Counted from the first letter of the stretch, positions 7,345 through 15,897 are shown. The stretch: 34,396 bases of DNA from a virus (IMGVR_UViG_3300032053_000270:1-34396), one strand, 5' to 3'. Numbers and translations are program-made. Notes: generated by a model not told the origin, from the sequence alone.

Positions 7345-7920
7345 TTAGTGATAATACTGGTAGGTCGCTTGTCCAGACTTGTCTGGTGAAGAGACCATCA
7401 ACTTGTAGCATCGCGTCTCCGCGAAATCGACCAACTTGCAACGCGAAACGTGGACGCCAAATTGTCGCAGTTCTCGACGTACCGCGTGGGTGAGCTTTTT
7501 AGTGAGGCTCTCATCGGCAATCCCTTCCATGATCTCCTTGTAGGTGTGCGTGGCAATGACATGCACAACGGCCGCTTGGGTCATATCGTTGACAGTCACA
7601 TCGCAATCCCAGTTGATCTTCCCAATGGCCTTGATGACATCAGGGATTCGATAGACGACCAGCGTCTTTACCACGACCTTAACAGCATCCTTGGTCGCCA
7701 GCACTTGGTCGGGAATCGCAAGCGTCTGCCTCGCAGTGACAATGACCTCCACTTCCGTGAAGAGGGGCCAGTACCAATGCCAGCCAGGATTTAAGGGTTT
7801 GATGTGCTTGCCTCGAACCCACTTCACGCCGCCGTGCGTCGCGCGGATAATCAGCACGCGCGGGAAGAACTTCAGTATCGCATCAAAGATTTGGCCCAAC
7901 CACGAAAAGGCGGCTTCCAT
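7345..7920 (-). CDS. SPFH/Band 7 (stomatin/prohibitin-like) protein
   Basis: 191 residues from the ATG at 7920 (GGGAGA upstream); the in-frame ATG further up would lie in the terminator at 7940-7967. An N-terminal hydrophobic/amphipathic stretch (about 5-28) probably anchors it to a membrane. The hallmark 'LNPGWHWYWPLFTEVEVI' follows at 43-60, then 'VTARQTLAIPDQVLATKDAVKV' and alternating beta/alpha segments to 'LRQFGVHVSRCKLVDFAETR' (151-170), all typical of the SPFH domain. It lacks the long coiled coil of cellular relatives. SPFH proteins form membrane-associated rings that control proteases or lipid domains. In a phage it might remodel the membrane during injection, superinfection exclusion or lysis; this is inference. 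It is the last gene of the leftward unit. Confidence 0.85.
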   Translation of the reverse strand: MEAAFSWLGQIFDAILKFFPRVLIIRATHGGVKWVRGKHIKPLNPGWHWYWPLFTEVEVIVTARQTLAIPDQVLATKDAVKVVVKTLVVYRIPDVIKAIGKINWDCDVTVNDMTQAAVVHVIATHTYKEIMEGIADESLTKKLTHAVRRELRQFGVHVSRCKLVDFAETRCYKLMVSSPDKSGQATYQYYH

Positions 7921-7939
7921 AGCTGTCTCCCTCAAATGC

Positions 7940-7967
7940 AAAGGGCCGCCCAGGTGGGCGGCCCTTT
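7940..7967 (-). terminator. Hairpin terminator upstream of the Band 7 gene
   Basis: Near-perfect stem 7940-7951 / 7956-7967 with a short GC-rich loop (AAAGGGCCGCCC and its complement). It lies between the tiny Cys-rich gene and the Band 7 gene, so it would end or attenuate virion transcription before 7920. The T-run on the minus strand is short, so read-through is plausible. Confidence 0.7.
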
Positions 7968-7980
7968 TGAACTCCTGGTA

Positions 7981-8160
7981 TCAATCTCCCATCATCGGAT
8001 CATTCATTGGATCGCCCGCAGGATCAGGGTAGGCGCAACAGCAACCTGGGTCACAGTTGCCGGGTGTGTAGTCGGCTACCGGCTGAGTTGGCATTTGCGG
8101 AGGATTGGGGACCATCGTGATCGTAGAATCACACGATTGTAGCATTCCACAGTTCTGCAT
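7981..8160 (-). CDS. Tiny Cys/Pro-rich protein
   Basis: 59 residues, ATG at 8160, stop TGA at 7981-7983. It begins 1 nt after the preceding stop, with AGGAAG upstream. There are six cysteines: C4, C10, a C37 that opens 'CDPGCCC', and the adjacent C41-C43. The tail is 'YPDPAGDPMNDPMMGD', rich in Pro, Asp and Met. No family is recognised. Its good ribosome-binding site and tight coupling to 8162-8332 argue that it is real. A small metal-binding or disulfide-linked virion component is possible. Confidence 0.6.
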   Translation of the reverse strand: MQNCGMLQSCDSTITMVPNPPQMPTQPVADYTPGNCDPGCCCAYPDPAGDPMNDPMMGD

Positions 8161-8161
8161 G

Positions 8162-8332
8162 TTACTTCTTCCTCATTTTGCGCAGGGTCTTAGCGAGGTT
8201 CACCTGACGTTGGGTAGTCGGGTTCTTGTGTGGGGCGGCCATGAACTGGCTGAGGGACATTCCCGCAGCCTTAGCCTTTGCCGTTAAAGCCCCCGGATGT
8301 TTGATCGCACTCTGAATCCACTTCTTTGCCAT
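8162..8332 (-). CDS. Small basic 'WIxxAIKxPGAL' protein
   Basis: 56 residues from the ATG at 8332, with a strong AGAGGAG 17 nt downstream of the hub stop. It starts MAKKWIQSAIKHPGALTAKA and continues with AAGMSLSQFM and a very basic end (LAKTLRKMRKK). This short Trp-Ile...Lys-x-Pro-Gly-Ala-Leu pattern recurs in small proteins of many phages and other DNA viruses, but I know of no established function. High positive charge (about a quarter Lys/Arg) suggests nucleic-acid contact or packaging inside the virion. It sits directly after the tail hub gene, in the late operon. Confidence 0.7.
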   Translation of the reverse strand: MAKKWIQSAIKHPGALTAKAKAAGMSLSQFMAAPHKNPTTQRQVNLAKTLRKMRKK

Positions 8333-8349
8333 AGTTGGCTCCTCTAGGG

Positions 8350-11300
8350 TTACTCGGGTTTCAGGAAAGCGGTGCCAGCGCCCCACTTTTCGCCTTCTGT
8401 GTCGAACCGGAAATCGAATTCCTTGGAATTTTCAGCATCTGAGTAGTAGGCATTTGTGCGATTGCACAATCGAACAACATTAGCATCATCGGCCTGAAGT
8501 ATAAACACGTTGTTGAGAGCGGCCCCTTCAGGATAGTTGTCTGCAGCCACCCGAGCCGACATATCAAGCACTAATTGATTGCGATAGCTAGGCATTTCAA
8601 CCATCGAACCATCAAGCTCAGACATTTCGACCCCATCTTGTCGCTCAGTGATAGCAAACACGTCGGAAAGCGGCCCGCCGTCTGGGTAGCCACTATGCGC
8701 GACCAACGCACCCATCCGAAGCGTAATCTGACCACCATCAGTGATCCCGTGAAAGATTGTCTTAAACGTAGACCGTCTTGACTCATCAACACACTGCGCG
8801 CCGAGTTCCTCCTCCTCAGCAACACTGATTGCCTCACTGGAGTCAATAACAGTTGTATTTGCAATGTCAATCACCAGGCCCTCAGTTCCCTTTGTCCCTT
8901 TAGAGCCGTCTCTACTTGTTGGAGTTCGAGGCACTCTAGGGGGCGTCGACTCCGCATGTTTGGGCCTGGTATTAGGACTTGGCCGAGGTTCCGAATCTGG
9001 CACTTGCGTGTCGCCTGTGGGATTGTTAATCGGCTGCGGGACAAAATTCAGGTCGGTCGGATGTGTGTCACCCCAATCCGAGAACGGCGGGAAGATCACG
9101 TTCGGTCCGGCCACGTAGACGGTTCCGCCGAAGTTCGGCGTCAATTCTGTGTAGCCGATCGGCAACGCCCCAACAGCCTGCTGTCCGATGCCGCCACCGC
9201 CAGCGTCCCCTGAATCAATATCCGCCTGTGGCGGCCAAGTGTGATCCACAACCACCTGAGCGGGCCAGTACAGGTCATACGGCGACATGGTGCCCGCCCG
9301 AACCGGGACAAGACACTCAAAGTCAATCAGATTATCAGCCGAATTGTAGGTTGCCTTCTCGACCATCATCTTCACCGGCCCAGACGCAACGTAACCGCTC
9401 GCATCAAATGTTACGCAGTCAAGAGTCTCCAGATTCAGTTTGTGCAGAAACGTCTTGAACTTCACGCGCTTCCAAGTGTGCGACTTGCGAATGAGCCAAA
9501 AGGTCGCGCACTTGAGTACAGTATCGGGCTGATTGTAGATGTACCAGTTGTAATCCTCAGCATGAACCCCATAGCGAGTAATGTTGTGTCGCAAGATCAG
9601 CGTCTTCTCAGACTTGTCCTTCTCACGATCAGACGCCCCCGGGGCCCACGACATACGCCACTTGACCGTCATTTTGGTTACAAGGTCTTCCGTGGGGGTC
9701 AAGTCAACTTCCAGGCTATTCTCCGCATCAATGTCTGACACTGTAATCGTGTCTACTACATCCAACCCTTCAGGCTCCTCCGGCAAATACTTGAGATAGA
9801 AGACCCCGTTGGAAATCCACAAAGCACACCGGGCCTGATAGGCGATCTCCTGTAAGACTGTGATCGCGTTCTTCCGCTCCAAGAGCGGGAAGTTCGCCGG
9901 AAATGCCGTCAGCTTAGTGGCCACTGCATTGAATGTTGTGGTATCGTAGTCCAGATCGGTGTAGTTGTCGATCAGGTACTTCAAAATGTCCACAATGTTT
10001 GGGCCGATGGACGACTGATACGTGACATAGATGTCATCGCTCCAACCGCCGTCTGTGACGCTACTCAAGGCACGCTTTAGCACAACCTGCACGGCTGTGA
10101 TCGAGCCGTAATTCTTCACTTCAACCCGATACAGATTTCGAGGTACATTAACAAGCCCTTGCTGACCGACAAACTGCTTGAATGCCTTGACAGCAAACAC
10201 CCCTGTGTTGCTAATGCCGCCCGTACCTGGAGTGATCGCCACGATATACGTCAACGGCTCTGCACTGTGCATTCGCACAGTCGCCCCCGCCTCTGCCCAA
10301 AACACGCGGATGATCTGGCCGCCAGTTGTCGTAATCGTCTCTCCACTGGTTGTGACAACTTGCCCGGCCGGTGACACTACTCTGTTGCAATTGTCTCTAC
10401 GGCTCTCAAAATCTTGTTTTGCCTCCGCGTCCCCGTCAGGCCAATAGCGGCTCTGAATATGGAACATTTCACCCCGGAAAAAGCCTGTGAAAAGGCACCC
10501 ATTGATGTCAAGGGTGATTACTCGTCGCTGCGGGAACTCAGTGCCGCCCAGAACTCGCAACGGATTATGTCCGCCGGTTGCTTTCTCGGCATCTTTAACC
10601 TGCTTTTGCCGATCTATCCAAATACAGGAACTAAAATCAGTTGTAACATACGTAAATGATTTAGATTCAGACTCCTCGCGCTGGCGTGCATACTCGTCCG
10701 CCCGCCCATCATCCCTCTTACGCCAATACCCCTCCAAACATTCCAATGCAGCCTCTTCAATAGCATCCTCGGCCTTCTGTTTCTTCTTCTCGGGGTCGTG
10801 ATTTGTGCCATTATCATATATTGGCAGCGCTAGGTGCTCAGCAGCCCCTGCCAGAGCCCCGACCGAAGCCATTGTGATGCCGGTTACTGCGTGCTTTATC
10901 TGTAGAGCGGGTACATCAAAGACTTTGCCAAAGACCATAGGCCAGACTTTGCCAACCAAATCTGCGGGCAACAAGGGGAACTGACCCTCCTCAGCCGAGA
11001 ACCCAATTTCCTTATCTTCAAGGCGACTGAGAATCGTGCATTTGAACGTCCGATCCCGCTCACTCCAAGTGATAGGCGTCGAGATGCGTCCGGCAAACAA
11101 CAAGAACTTGTCGACCAGAGCCAGCCCAGAGAAGTATTGATAGACGCGCACAGTTCGGCCTTGCACATCATGGGCATCCATGATTTGCTTAATGGAGCCA
11201 TCCGTATCATCCAACGTGACTTCCAAATCCTGGCTGCTGCTGTTCTTGAGAACATTGATGACATTATCCAAGTCACTGACCTGAAGGATTTTGCCGGGGA

Positions 11301-11433
11301 TGCCTTGCATATCACGATCCGCGTACCACTTCGGTGCTGCAACATCTGCCCAGTCTATTTCAATGAGGTAAATCGGTTCTCCGCCGTACCGCTGAGCGAG
11401 TTGGGCCAGACCATTTGACGAAATGCTACGCAT
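8350..11433 (-). CDS. Tail/baseplate hub protein with long C-terminal extension
   Basis: 1027 residues. The start at 11433 (MRSISSNGLAQL, AGG upstream) avoids overlap with the gene before it. The N-terminal 'EPIYLIEIDW' region and the central 'SDIDAENSLEVDLTPTED... KMTVKW', 'ATFWLIRKSHTWKRVKF' and 'LETLDCVTFD' segments fit the gp27-like hub fold that closes the tail tube and holds fibres. A Gly-rich break is followed by a Pro/Ser/Thr-rich linker (about 814-845, with a short 'GSKGTKGTEG'). The last 170 residues carry an internal duplication: 'GYPDGGPLSDVFAI' near 913 and 'NYPEGAALNNVFIL' near 966. The extension is probably an exposed appendage. It follows the lectin-like and repeat proteins, as expected for tail-tip components. 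Confidence 0.75.
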   Translation of the reverse strand: MRSISSNGLAQLAQRYGGEPIYLIEIDWADVAAPKWYADRDMQGIPGKILQVSDLDNVINVLKNSSSQDLEVTLDDTDGSIKQIMDAHDVQGRTVRVYQYFSGLALVDKFLLFAGRISTPITWSERDRTFKCTILSRLEDKEIGFSAEEGQFPLLPADLVGKVWPMVFGKVFDVPALQIKHAVTGITMASVGALAGAAEHLALPIYDNGTNHDPEKKKQKAEDAIEEAALECLEGYWRKRDDGRADEYARQREESESKSFTYVTTDFSSCIWIDRQKQVKDAEKATGGHNPLRVLGGTEFPQRRVITLDINGCLFTGFFRGEMFHIQSRYWPDGDAEAKQDFESRRDNCNRVVSPAGQVVTTSGETITTTGGQIIRVFWAEAGATVRMHSAEPLTYIVAITPGTGGISNTGVFAVKAFKQFVGQQGLVNVPRNLYRVEVKNYGSITAVQVVLKRALSSVTDGGWSDDIYVTYQSSIGPNIVDILKYLIDNYTDLDYDTTTFNAVATKLTAFPANFPLLERKNAITVLQEIAYQARCALWISNGVFYLKYLPEEPEGLDVVDTITVSDIDAENSLEVDLTPTEDLVTKMTVKWRMSWAPGASDREKDKSEKTLILRHNITRYGVHAEDYNWYIYNQPDTVLKCATFWLIRKSHTWKRVKFKTFLHKLNLETLDCVTFDASGYVASGPVKMMVEKATYNSADNLIDFECLVPVRAGTMSPYDLYWPAQVVVDHTWPPQADIDSGDAGGGGIGQQAVGALPIGYTELTPNFGGTVYVAGPNVIFPPFSDWGDTHPTDLNFVPQPINNPTGDTQVPDSEPRPSPNTRPKHAESTPPRVPRTPTSRDGSKGTKGTEGLVIDIANTTVIDSSEAISVAEEEELGAQCVDESRRSTFKTIFHGITDGGQITLRMGALVAHSGYPDGGPLSDVFAITERQDGVEMSELDGSMVEMPSYRNQLVLDMSARVAADNYPEGAALNNVFILQADDANVVRLCNRTNAYYSDAENSKEFDFRFDTEGEKWGAGTAFLKPE

Positions 11434-11455
11434 GGTAACCTCGCTTCGCTTGAAG

Positions 11456-12232
11456 TTAGACTTCTGTGCCTTCAAATTCGACATCCACGTTCACAAGCTC
11501 GCCGCGCAAAAATGGGGTAATTGCCGGAGCCGCCTTGGAGGTGACATCCAATTCCAAAGGATTGGTCGTAAAATATCCTAACCAGACCCGGCCGTTGTGA
11601 TCGGTGACCCGTATCTTCACGGCGTTGTATGCTCGGTAGAACTCAAACAATTCTAGTGACTTGGGACGAGAGAGCCTGAAAGGCCAGTGGAATTTCTTGC
11701 GAGAACGCCGTTTGACATACGTGTATCGTGTACCATCGACGGCTGTCTTACGGCTGACCGAATCAAGCAGTTGCTCCGAATCTGAGAACTGCAGATTCGG
11801 CAATATCGTAGTAGTAACAATCGCAGGATAGGGTGCCTCGAAAATGAACATGCGTTTTGACTCCCTACTAGTTGCGATCAACACCGCCCCAGCAACATCC
11901 GTTAATTGAAGCTGGGATGCGCACATCCCCACCAACCCGCCAAGAACCTCGAAACCCAGCCGACTCACTCGAAGTTCAGTTGTCGAGACACCCAGCACTT
12001 CCAAGTCCAACCGACTCGTCTGCAACCACGCCGCTGACTTGCCCAGCACCTCCGCAACAATCCGGCTGGCTCTAAGTTGAGGGGCTACTTGCTCGCCAAG
12101 TACCTCAGTGACGAGGCGACTCGCCCGCAACACGCTCGGACCCTGGCCCAAAACTTCCAGGGTGGTTCGGCTTGTTCTCACAGCACTCGGACCGGGCCCG
12201 AGTGCTTCAACGGTTAGGCGGGTCACTCGCAT
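11456..12232 (-). CDS. Tail protein with six 17-residue 'xRxSRxxxEVLG' repeats
   Basis: 258 residues. The start at 12232 forms a TGATG overlap with the preceding gene's stop. Residues 1-103 are six near-exact repeats of about 17 residues with the core R-x-S/T-R-x-x-x-E-V/A-L-G. Residues about 105-258 form a globular domain ('YTYVKRRSRKKFHWPF', 'LELFEFYRAYNAVKIRVTDHNGRVWLGYF', ending 'VNVDVEFEGTEV') whose order of landmarks resembles the C-terminus of the 13271-14860 product (tube-distal tail protein style). It lies just upstream of the hub in the operon, so a distal-tail/baseplate role is likely. The repeats may be a docking strand for the lectin-like partners; inferred. Confidence 0.72.
   Translation of the reverse strand: MRVTRLTVEALGPGPSAVRTSRTTLEVLGQGPSVLRASRLVTEVLGEQVAPQLRASRIVAEVLGKSAAWLQTSRLDLEVLGVSTTELRVSRLGFEVLGGLVGMCASQLQLTDVAGAVLIATSRESKRMFIFEAPYPAIVTTTILPNLQFSDSEQLLDSVSRKTAVDGTRYTYVKRRSRKKFHWPFRLSRPKSLELFEFYRAYNAVKIRVTDHNGRVWLGYFTTNPLELDVTSKAAPAITPFLRGELVNVDVEFEGTEV
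11924..12232 (-). repeat. Six tandem 51-bp coding repeats (type A)
   Basis: Encodes residues 1-103 of the 11456-12232 protein. Units begin at residues 1, 18, 35, 53, 70 and 87. Each contains S/T-R ... E-V/A-L-G. Three degenerate copies of the same unit open the 13271-14860 protein. Confidence 0.85.
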
Positions 12233-13269
12233 CAGGTCACCTGCTCGACTCCCGCCTGCACTGTGTTCAACTCCGCCACAGTCCAAGGCGCGCTTGTGCT
12301 GGGATTTTGTTCCTGCAAGATTGTATAGACCTTGTAGCCGGTGTTCACAACCACCTGGCCGCCCTGCGGCGTCTCAACCCCGCCTGCCTTCAAGACGGGG
12401 CGTAGATTGAGCGGCGCAACATCCGTCACGCGGGCGTCCACATTCAATTGAACGCCTTTGATGTTTCCGTTGATGCGTGTAAGACTCCCCATCCCGTACA
12501 GGTCTTTGTTTCCGACCATGTTGGACGACACGTAATCCGCGTCATCGTTCGTCGGGTTCTCGTCAACACAACTGTTATTAGTGCTCCCACTGGGCGTCCA
12601 ATCGCCTCGCACGGTGCTGGTTGGGTAGACGGCCTCCACAATCTGGCTGCCGAGGAAGGTGTTGTTGTCGCCTAAAGTGTTCAACACGTAGATGTCATCG
12701 TAGCGGACATAGTAGGAACCCGAGAATTCCAAACCACGGAACTGAACCCGGTCGATCAGCCCTGTGCCGCCATTGCGTGTGTCGATGCCCGTGGCGCTGG
12801 CCACCGTCACTCCATTGACGCGAACTTCGTAGGAGCCCGTGTCACCAATGGTGGTTCGGAATTCAATGTAGTACCACTGCCCGGCCGCCAGGATATTGGT
12901 CGTGCTCTCGCCGGGCAGCGTTGTGCCAGCCCGATTAACTCGGATGGCACCAGAGTTGACGATCTGGAGCCCTAAGTGGTAGAGCGACTCGCCTTCGTAG
13001 AACCTAATCAGATCGTATGCCCAACCGATCACATCCACCTTAATCGCGAAACCGACAACAATGGTGCTGGCGGGTGTAAAGGGTGGCGTCGAAAAGCTCT
13101 GAGCCGGGTTGGTAGTCGCCATCATCCCAGCCTTACCCGTGCGACCCGGCGTCAGGTAGCACAGAGTCGCATTGATAGGGGCGGCGTACTTGCGAATCAG
13201 ATTCGCGTTGATGGGCGAACTGTCCACAGTGCCGAACGTCTCAAAGCCTTCAATCCAGAGCAGTGCCAT
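12232..13269 (-). CDS. Lectin-like (concanavalin/LamG-type) tail protein, paralogue 1
   Basis: 345 residues from MALLWIEGFETFGT at 13269, 1 nt after the previous stop and with GGGAG upstream. It is one of four paralogues in this block. Shared features are the opening 'LLWIxGFExFGT'; a jelly-roll-type core with 'TIVVGFAIKVD', 'GQWYYIEFRTTIG...GSYEVRVNGVTV' (the LamG/concanavalin signature strand pair), 'YVRYDDIYVLN' and 'DADYVSS'; and a C-terminal small domain. This copy is the most diverged: its end replaces the common 'DPxGxxWT...FGVKV' with 'APWTVAELNTVQAGVEQVT'. Such modules usually bind sugars, so tail-fibre or receptor-binding function is likely. Its stop overlaps the next start. Confidence 0.75.
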   Translation of the reverse strand: MALLWIEGFETFGTVDSSPINANLIRKYAAPINATLCYLTPGRTGKAGMMATTNPAQSFSTPPFTPASTIVVGFAIKVDVIGWAYDLIRFYEGESLYHLGLQIVNSGAIRVNRAGTTLPGESTTNILAAGQWYYIEFRTTIGDTGSYEVRVNGVTVASATGIDTRNGGTGLIDRVQFRGLEFSGSYYVRYDDIYVLNTLGDNNTFLGSQIVEAVYPTSTVRGDWTPSGSTNNSCVDENPTNDDADYVSSNMVGNKDLYGMGSLTRINGNIKGVQLNVDARVTDVAPLNLRPVLKAGGVETPQGGQVVVNTGYKVYTILQEQNPSTSAPWTVAELNTVQAGVEQVT

Positions 13270-13270
13270 A

Positions 13271-14860
13271 TTATGACTCCCATTCCGCAAGATCACCCTC
13301 GAACTCGAACCCGACTGTAAAACATCCTGGAGAATCTTCTACAAGCGGATCAAAAGTCAACACCACCCCTCGCCAGTATCGCTGCTCGTAGTCGACAAGT
13401 CCCACTTCCAGGCCAAGATAAGACGAGAAGAACGCGAGCACCGCATCACCTCGCACACGGGTTAGACCTGTGACCGTCCACACCAGTGTGGTGAGCTTCG
13501 GCCAGATCGAATCCGCAAACGTGACGAGCGTACCACCACGAGTCTCCCGGCTAATCCGCTGACAAGTGAGCCGTTGCTTGTTGCCGAACTCTGGCGATCG
13601 CAACGGTACATTCACGGTCGGAGAAACGGGCGGCCACACGAAACGGCAGGCTCCGATTCCAGCGATCGGACCATCAAGTGTGGCGGGCGGCGGTGTCCCT
13701 CCCGAACCTATGAAGGGGCTGTAGATATTCTCAACGCCCAGGGTGATTCGAGACCAGCCCACCGATTGTTGCAGATTCAGCGTGTCGGACGCTGAGAGCG
13801 TGTAAACGACATTCAGCGTTGCCGCGTCAGTCAGGACTAGGGTGTCGGCGACCGCTTTGGAGGCCACCACCTCAGCCGTCTGCATCAGGGCCAGCGTATC
13901 GGCCGCTAGGGGCGTCTGGTTGACGTAGGCTGCGTCCGAAAGGGATAGGCTGTCAGAAGCCTCGGCCGGTATTCCGTCCGCCCTGACGTGCTCCACGAAC
14001 GCTACGTGCCACAGGGGTAGGTTGTGAACAGTGCCGACTGGCAGTTGCCGGTCAGCTTCCAGTCCTGCCGCGTCCTGGAGCCCGACCAGATACTCGACTT
14101 CAGTGTCTGTTGCCGCGTCATATCGACTTCGCGTCTCAACCAACGTGCTGGAGGCTGACACGCTGATCGGGTGCCCAACTGGAGCGTTGTGAGTCAGGTT
14201 GAGCGTGTTACTCGCCGAGAGATTCGCCACAAGCCCCGGGGTCGCCGTGTGGCTCAGATTGATAGTGTCGGCGACTACCCGATAATTCCCTGCAAGGAGA
14301 ATCGCAGAGTCCGTGAGTGTGAGTGTATCGCCGACTCGTTGAATTCGATCAGCGACCAACGAATCTGTCAAACTGACAGTGTTTGATGCGCTGACATTTA
14401 GAACAGCGCCCGGAAGAGCCCCATCTGTTAGAGACAGTGTATTGCTTGCCTGACGAGCTACACTCAGCCCCACGGTCGCTTCATCAGTGAGCGTCAGAGT
14501 GTGAGCAATAACAATTGGCGACAGTGCAAGTTCAGCATCAGCATCGTGACTGAGCGTCAGAGTGTCTACAACTGGATAAATCAAGTCGGCAACAACATCG
14601 TGTGTCAGACTCAGGGTGTCCACAGCGGACATGAATCGAAAGCTGATTACATACGCCTGTGATGTGAGAGACAACGTATCCGTGCTGTCCACGTCGACGG
14701 CACTTGCTGCATCCCCCAACACCGCAACGGACTGCCGAGCCACTATCACCGGCGGCACAATGGCCAACACTTCGACAAACTGTCGGGATACCCGGACTTT
14801 GCCCGAGGCACCGCCCAACGCTTCAACAGTCTGGCGAGTAACGCGAGCGTTCGTCGTCAT
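13271..14860 (-). CDS. Large repeat-rich tail protein (type A and type B repeats)
   Basis: 529 residues from the ATG at 14860 (AGGGGTG upstream). Residues 1-54 carry three type A repeats (RVTRQTVEALG, VRVSRQFVEVL, VIVARQSVAVLG). Residues 55-372 carry about thirteen 18-20-residue type B repeats with the core S-A-S/D-x-T-L-x-L-T-D/H-x-A, interrupted at about 246-298 by a non-repeat segment. The C-terminal 130 residues ('GACRFVWPPVSPTVNVPLRSP', 'LTCQRISRETRGG', 'LVDYEQRYWRGVVLTFDP', 'FEFEGDLAEWES') form a globular domain like that of the 11456 product. The repeats should form a long beta-rich stalk. It sits between lectin-like paralogues 1 and 2, so it may be a shaft that carries or anchors them. 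Confidence 0.72.
   Translation of the reverse strand: MTTNARVTRQTVEALGGASGKVRVSRQFVEVLAIVPPVIVARQSVAVLGDAASAVDVDSTDTLSLTSQAYVISFRFMSAVDTLSLTHDVVADLIYPVVDTLTLSHDADAELALSPIVIAHTLTLTDEATVGLSVARQASNTLSLTDGALPGAVLNVSASNTVSLTDSLVADRIQRVGDTLTLTDSAILLAGNYRVVADTINLSHTATPGLVANLSASNTLNLTHNAPVGHPISVSASSTLVETRSRYDAATDTEVEYLVGLQDAAGLEADRQLPVGTVHNLPLWHVAFVEHVRADGIPAEASDSLSLSDAAYVNQTPLAADTLALMQTAEVVASKAVADTLVLTDAATLNVVYTLSASDTLNLQQSVGWSRITLGVENIYSPFIGSGGTPPPATLDGPIAGIGACRFVWPPVSPTVNVPLRSPEFGNKQRLTCQRISRETRGGTLVTFADSIWPKLTTLVWTVTGLTRVRGDAVLAFFSSYLGLEVGLVDYEQRYWRGVVLTFDPLVEDSPGCFTVGFEFEGDLAEWES
13745..14698 (-). repeat. About thirteen 54-60-bp coding repeats (type B)
   Basis: Encodes residues 55-372 of the repeat-rich tail protein. 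The unit consensus is roughly xSASDTLxLTDxAxxxxxx. Copies differ in their last six to eight residues, and several use Ser-His or Thr-His in place of Thr-Asp. A gap at residues 246-298 splits the array into nine or ten plus four units. Confidence 0.82.
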
Positions 14861-14874
14861 GGGGCACCCCTGTT

Positions 14875-15897
14875 TTACAGTTTGAAGCCAAACTGCGTGG
14901 CGTTGAGATTCGTCTGGTTCCAGGTCGCGCCATCCGCATCAGTCTCCATGACTCGGCGCTGCGTAGTGTAGCTGGTAGTCCCAATCGCCGTCGCACTCCC
15001 ATTAGAAGTCGCTGTACCTTTTGCCACTTGGATCGGACTGTGATTGGTGGCGTCTTCGTTACGGCAATCCAGATTCATCTGCACAGCAATCACAGTTGAG
15101 TAGTTTGAGGCAGCCGCATAGTCGAATAGGTCGTACTGTGTGGCCGTGTCACTGTACACGTAATCGGTGTCATCGTTGACCGTATTTCCATCGTCGACAT
15201 ACGTGTAGTGGCTGCTTGTGCCAGCACTACGGGTCCAGTCATTCTGGCCAGTGTCGCCATCAGCCGACAACATGCTCACACGCATGTTGCCTAAGAAATC
15301 GTTGACCCCAGCCGTGCCATCTGCAATGTACAGATCATCAAAGTAGTGAGCCACCGTGTTGTGAAAAGGCAACTGGACCTTATTGTTGTAGGTCTGACCC
15401 GAGGGGCGAGTGTCCGCATCTGCACTACTAAGCACATTCACCCCATTGATCCGCACTTCATAAGTTCCATTCAGCCCGCAGACCACTTTCAACTCCACCC
15501 AAAACCATTGTTTTGCACGGAGCGGAGCGGTCGTAGAGGTTGCCAACAGCGTATTGGCAAGATAGACAAGCACTTGACCGTGAGCATTAGACCTAATGTT
15601 AATCCCGTTGGTCGCATCCTTTGACAGATACAAGATTCCAGTGGGGGTCGTTCCATCAGAGAGGAAGTCCAGGTATACAGCGCATCCAACAATCAAAGTC
15701 GTGTTTGTGGTAAGGGCCGGCGTGATAATCGCCTCAGCGGAACTGGTAACTTTCGCGCAGTAGCCGCCATAGCGTCCTGTCGCGATCTTAGCGGTGGTAG
15801 CCGTGTAGCCCCTGCGGGCCATGATCCCCGCTGGACTCTGGGCTGTGCCTGTCGTCCCGGTGCCATATACCTCAAAGCCGTCAATCCATAGCAACAT
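14875..15897 (-). CDS. Lectin-like tail protein, paralogue 2
   Basis: 340 residues from MLLWIDGFEVYGTG at 15897; the start overlaps the preceding stop as TAATG. It has the family core: 'TTLIVGCAVYLDF', 'KQWFWVELKVVCGLNGTYEVRINGVNV', 'HYFDDLYIADGTAGVNDFLG', 'NDDTDYVYSDTATQYDLFDYA', and the family ending 'METDADGATWNQTNLNATQFGFKL'. Lengths and landmark spacing match paralogues 3 and 4 closely. Residues predicted on the jelly-roll faces vary between copies, as expected if each binds a different ligand. No signal peptide or membrane segment is seen. Confidence 0.78.
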   Translation of the reverse strand: MLLWIDGFEVYGTGTTGTAQSPAGIMARRGYTATTAKIATGRYGGYCAKVTSSAEAIITPALTTNTTLIVGCAVYLDFLSDGTTPTGILYLSKDATNGINIRSNAHGQVLVYLANTLLATSTTAPLRAKQWFWVELKVVCGLNGTYEVRINGVNVLSSADADTRPSGQTYNNKVQLPFHNTVAHYFDDLYIADGTAGVNDFLGNMRVSMLSADGDTGQNDWTRSAGTSSHYTYVDDGNTVNDDTDYVYSDTATQYDLFDYAAASNYSTVIAVQMNLDCRNEDATNHSPIQVAKGTATSNGSATAIGTTSYTTQRRVMETDADGATWNQTNLNATQFGFKL

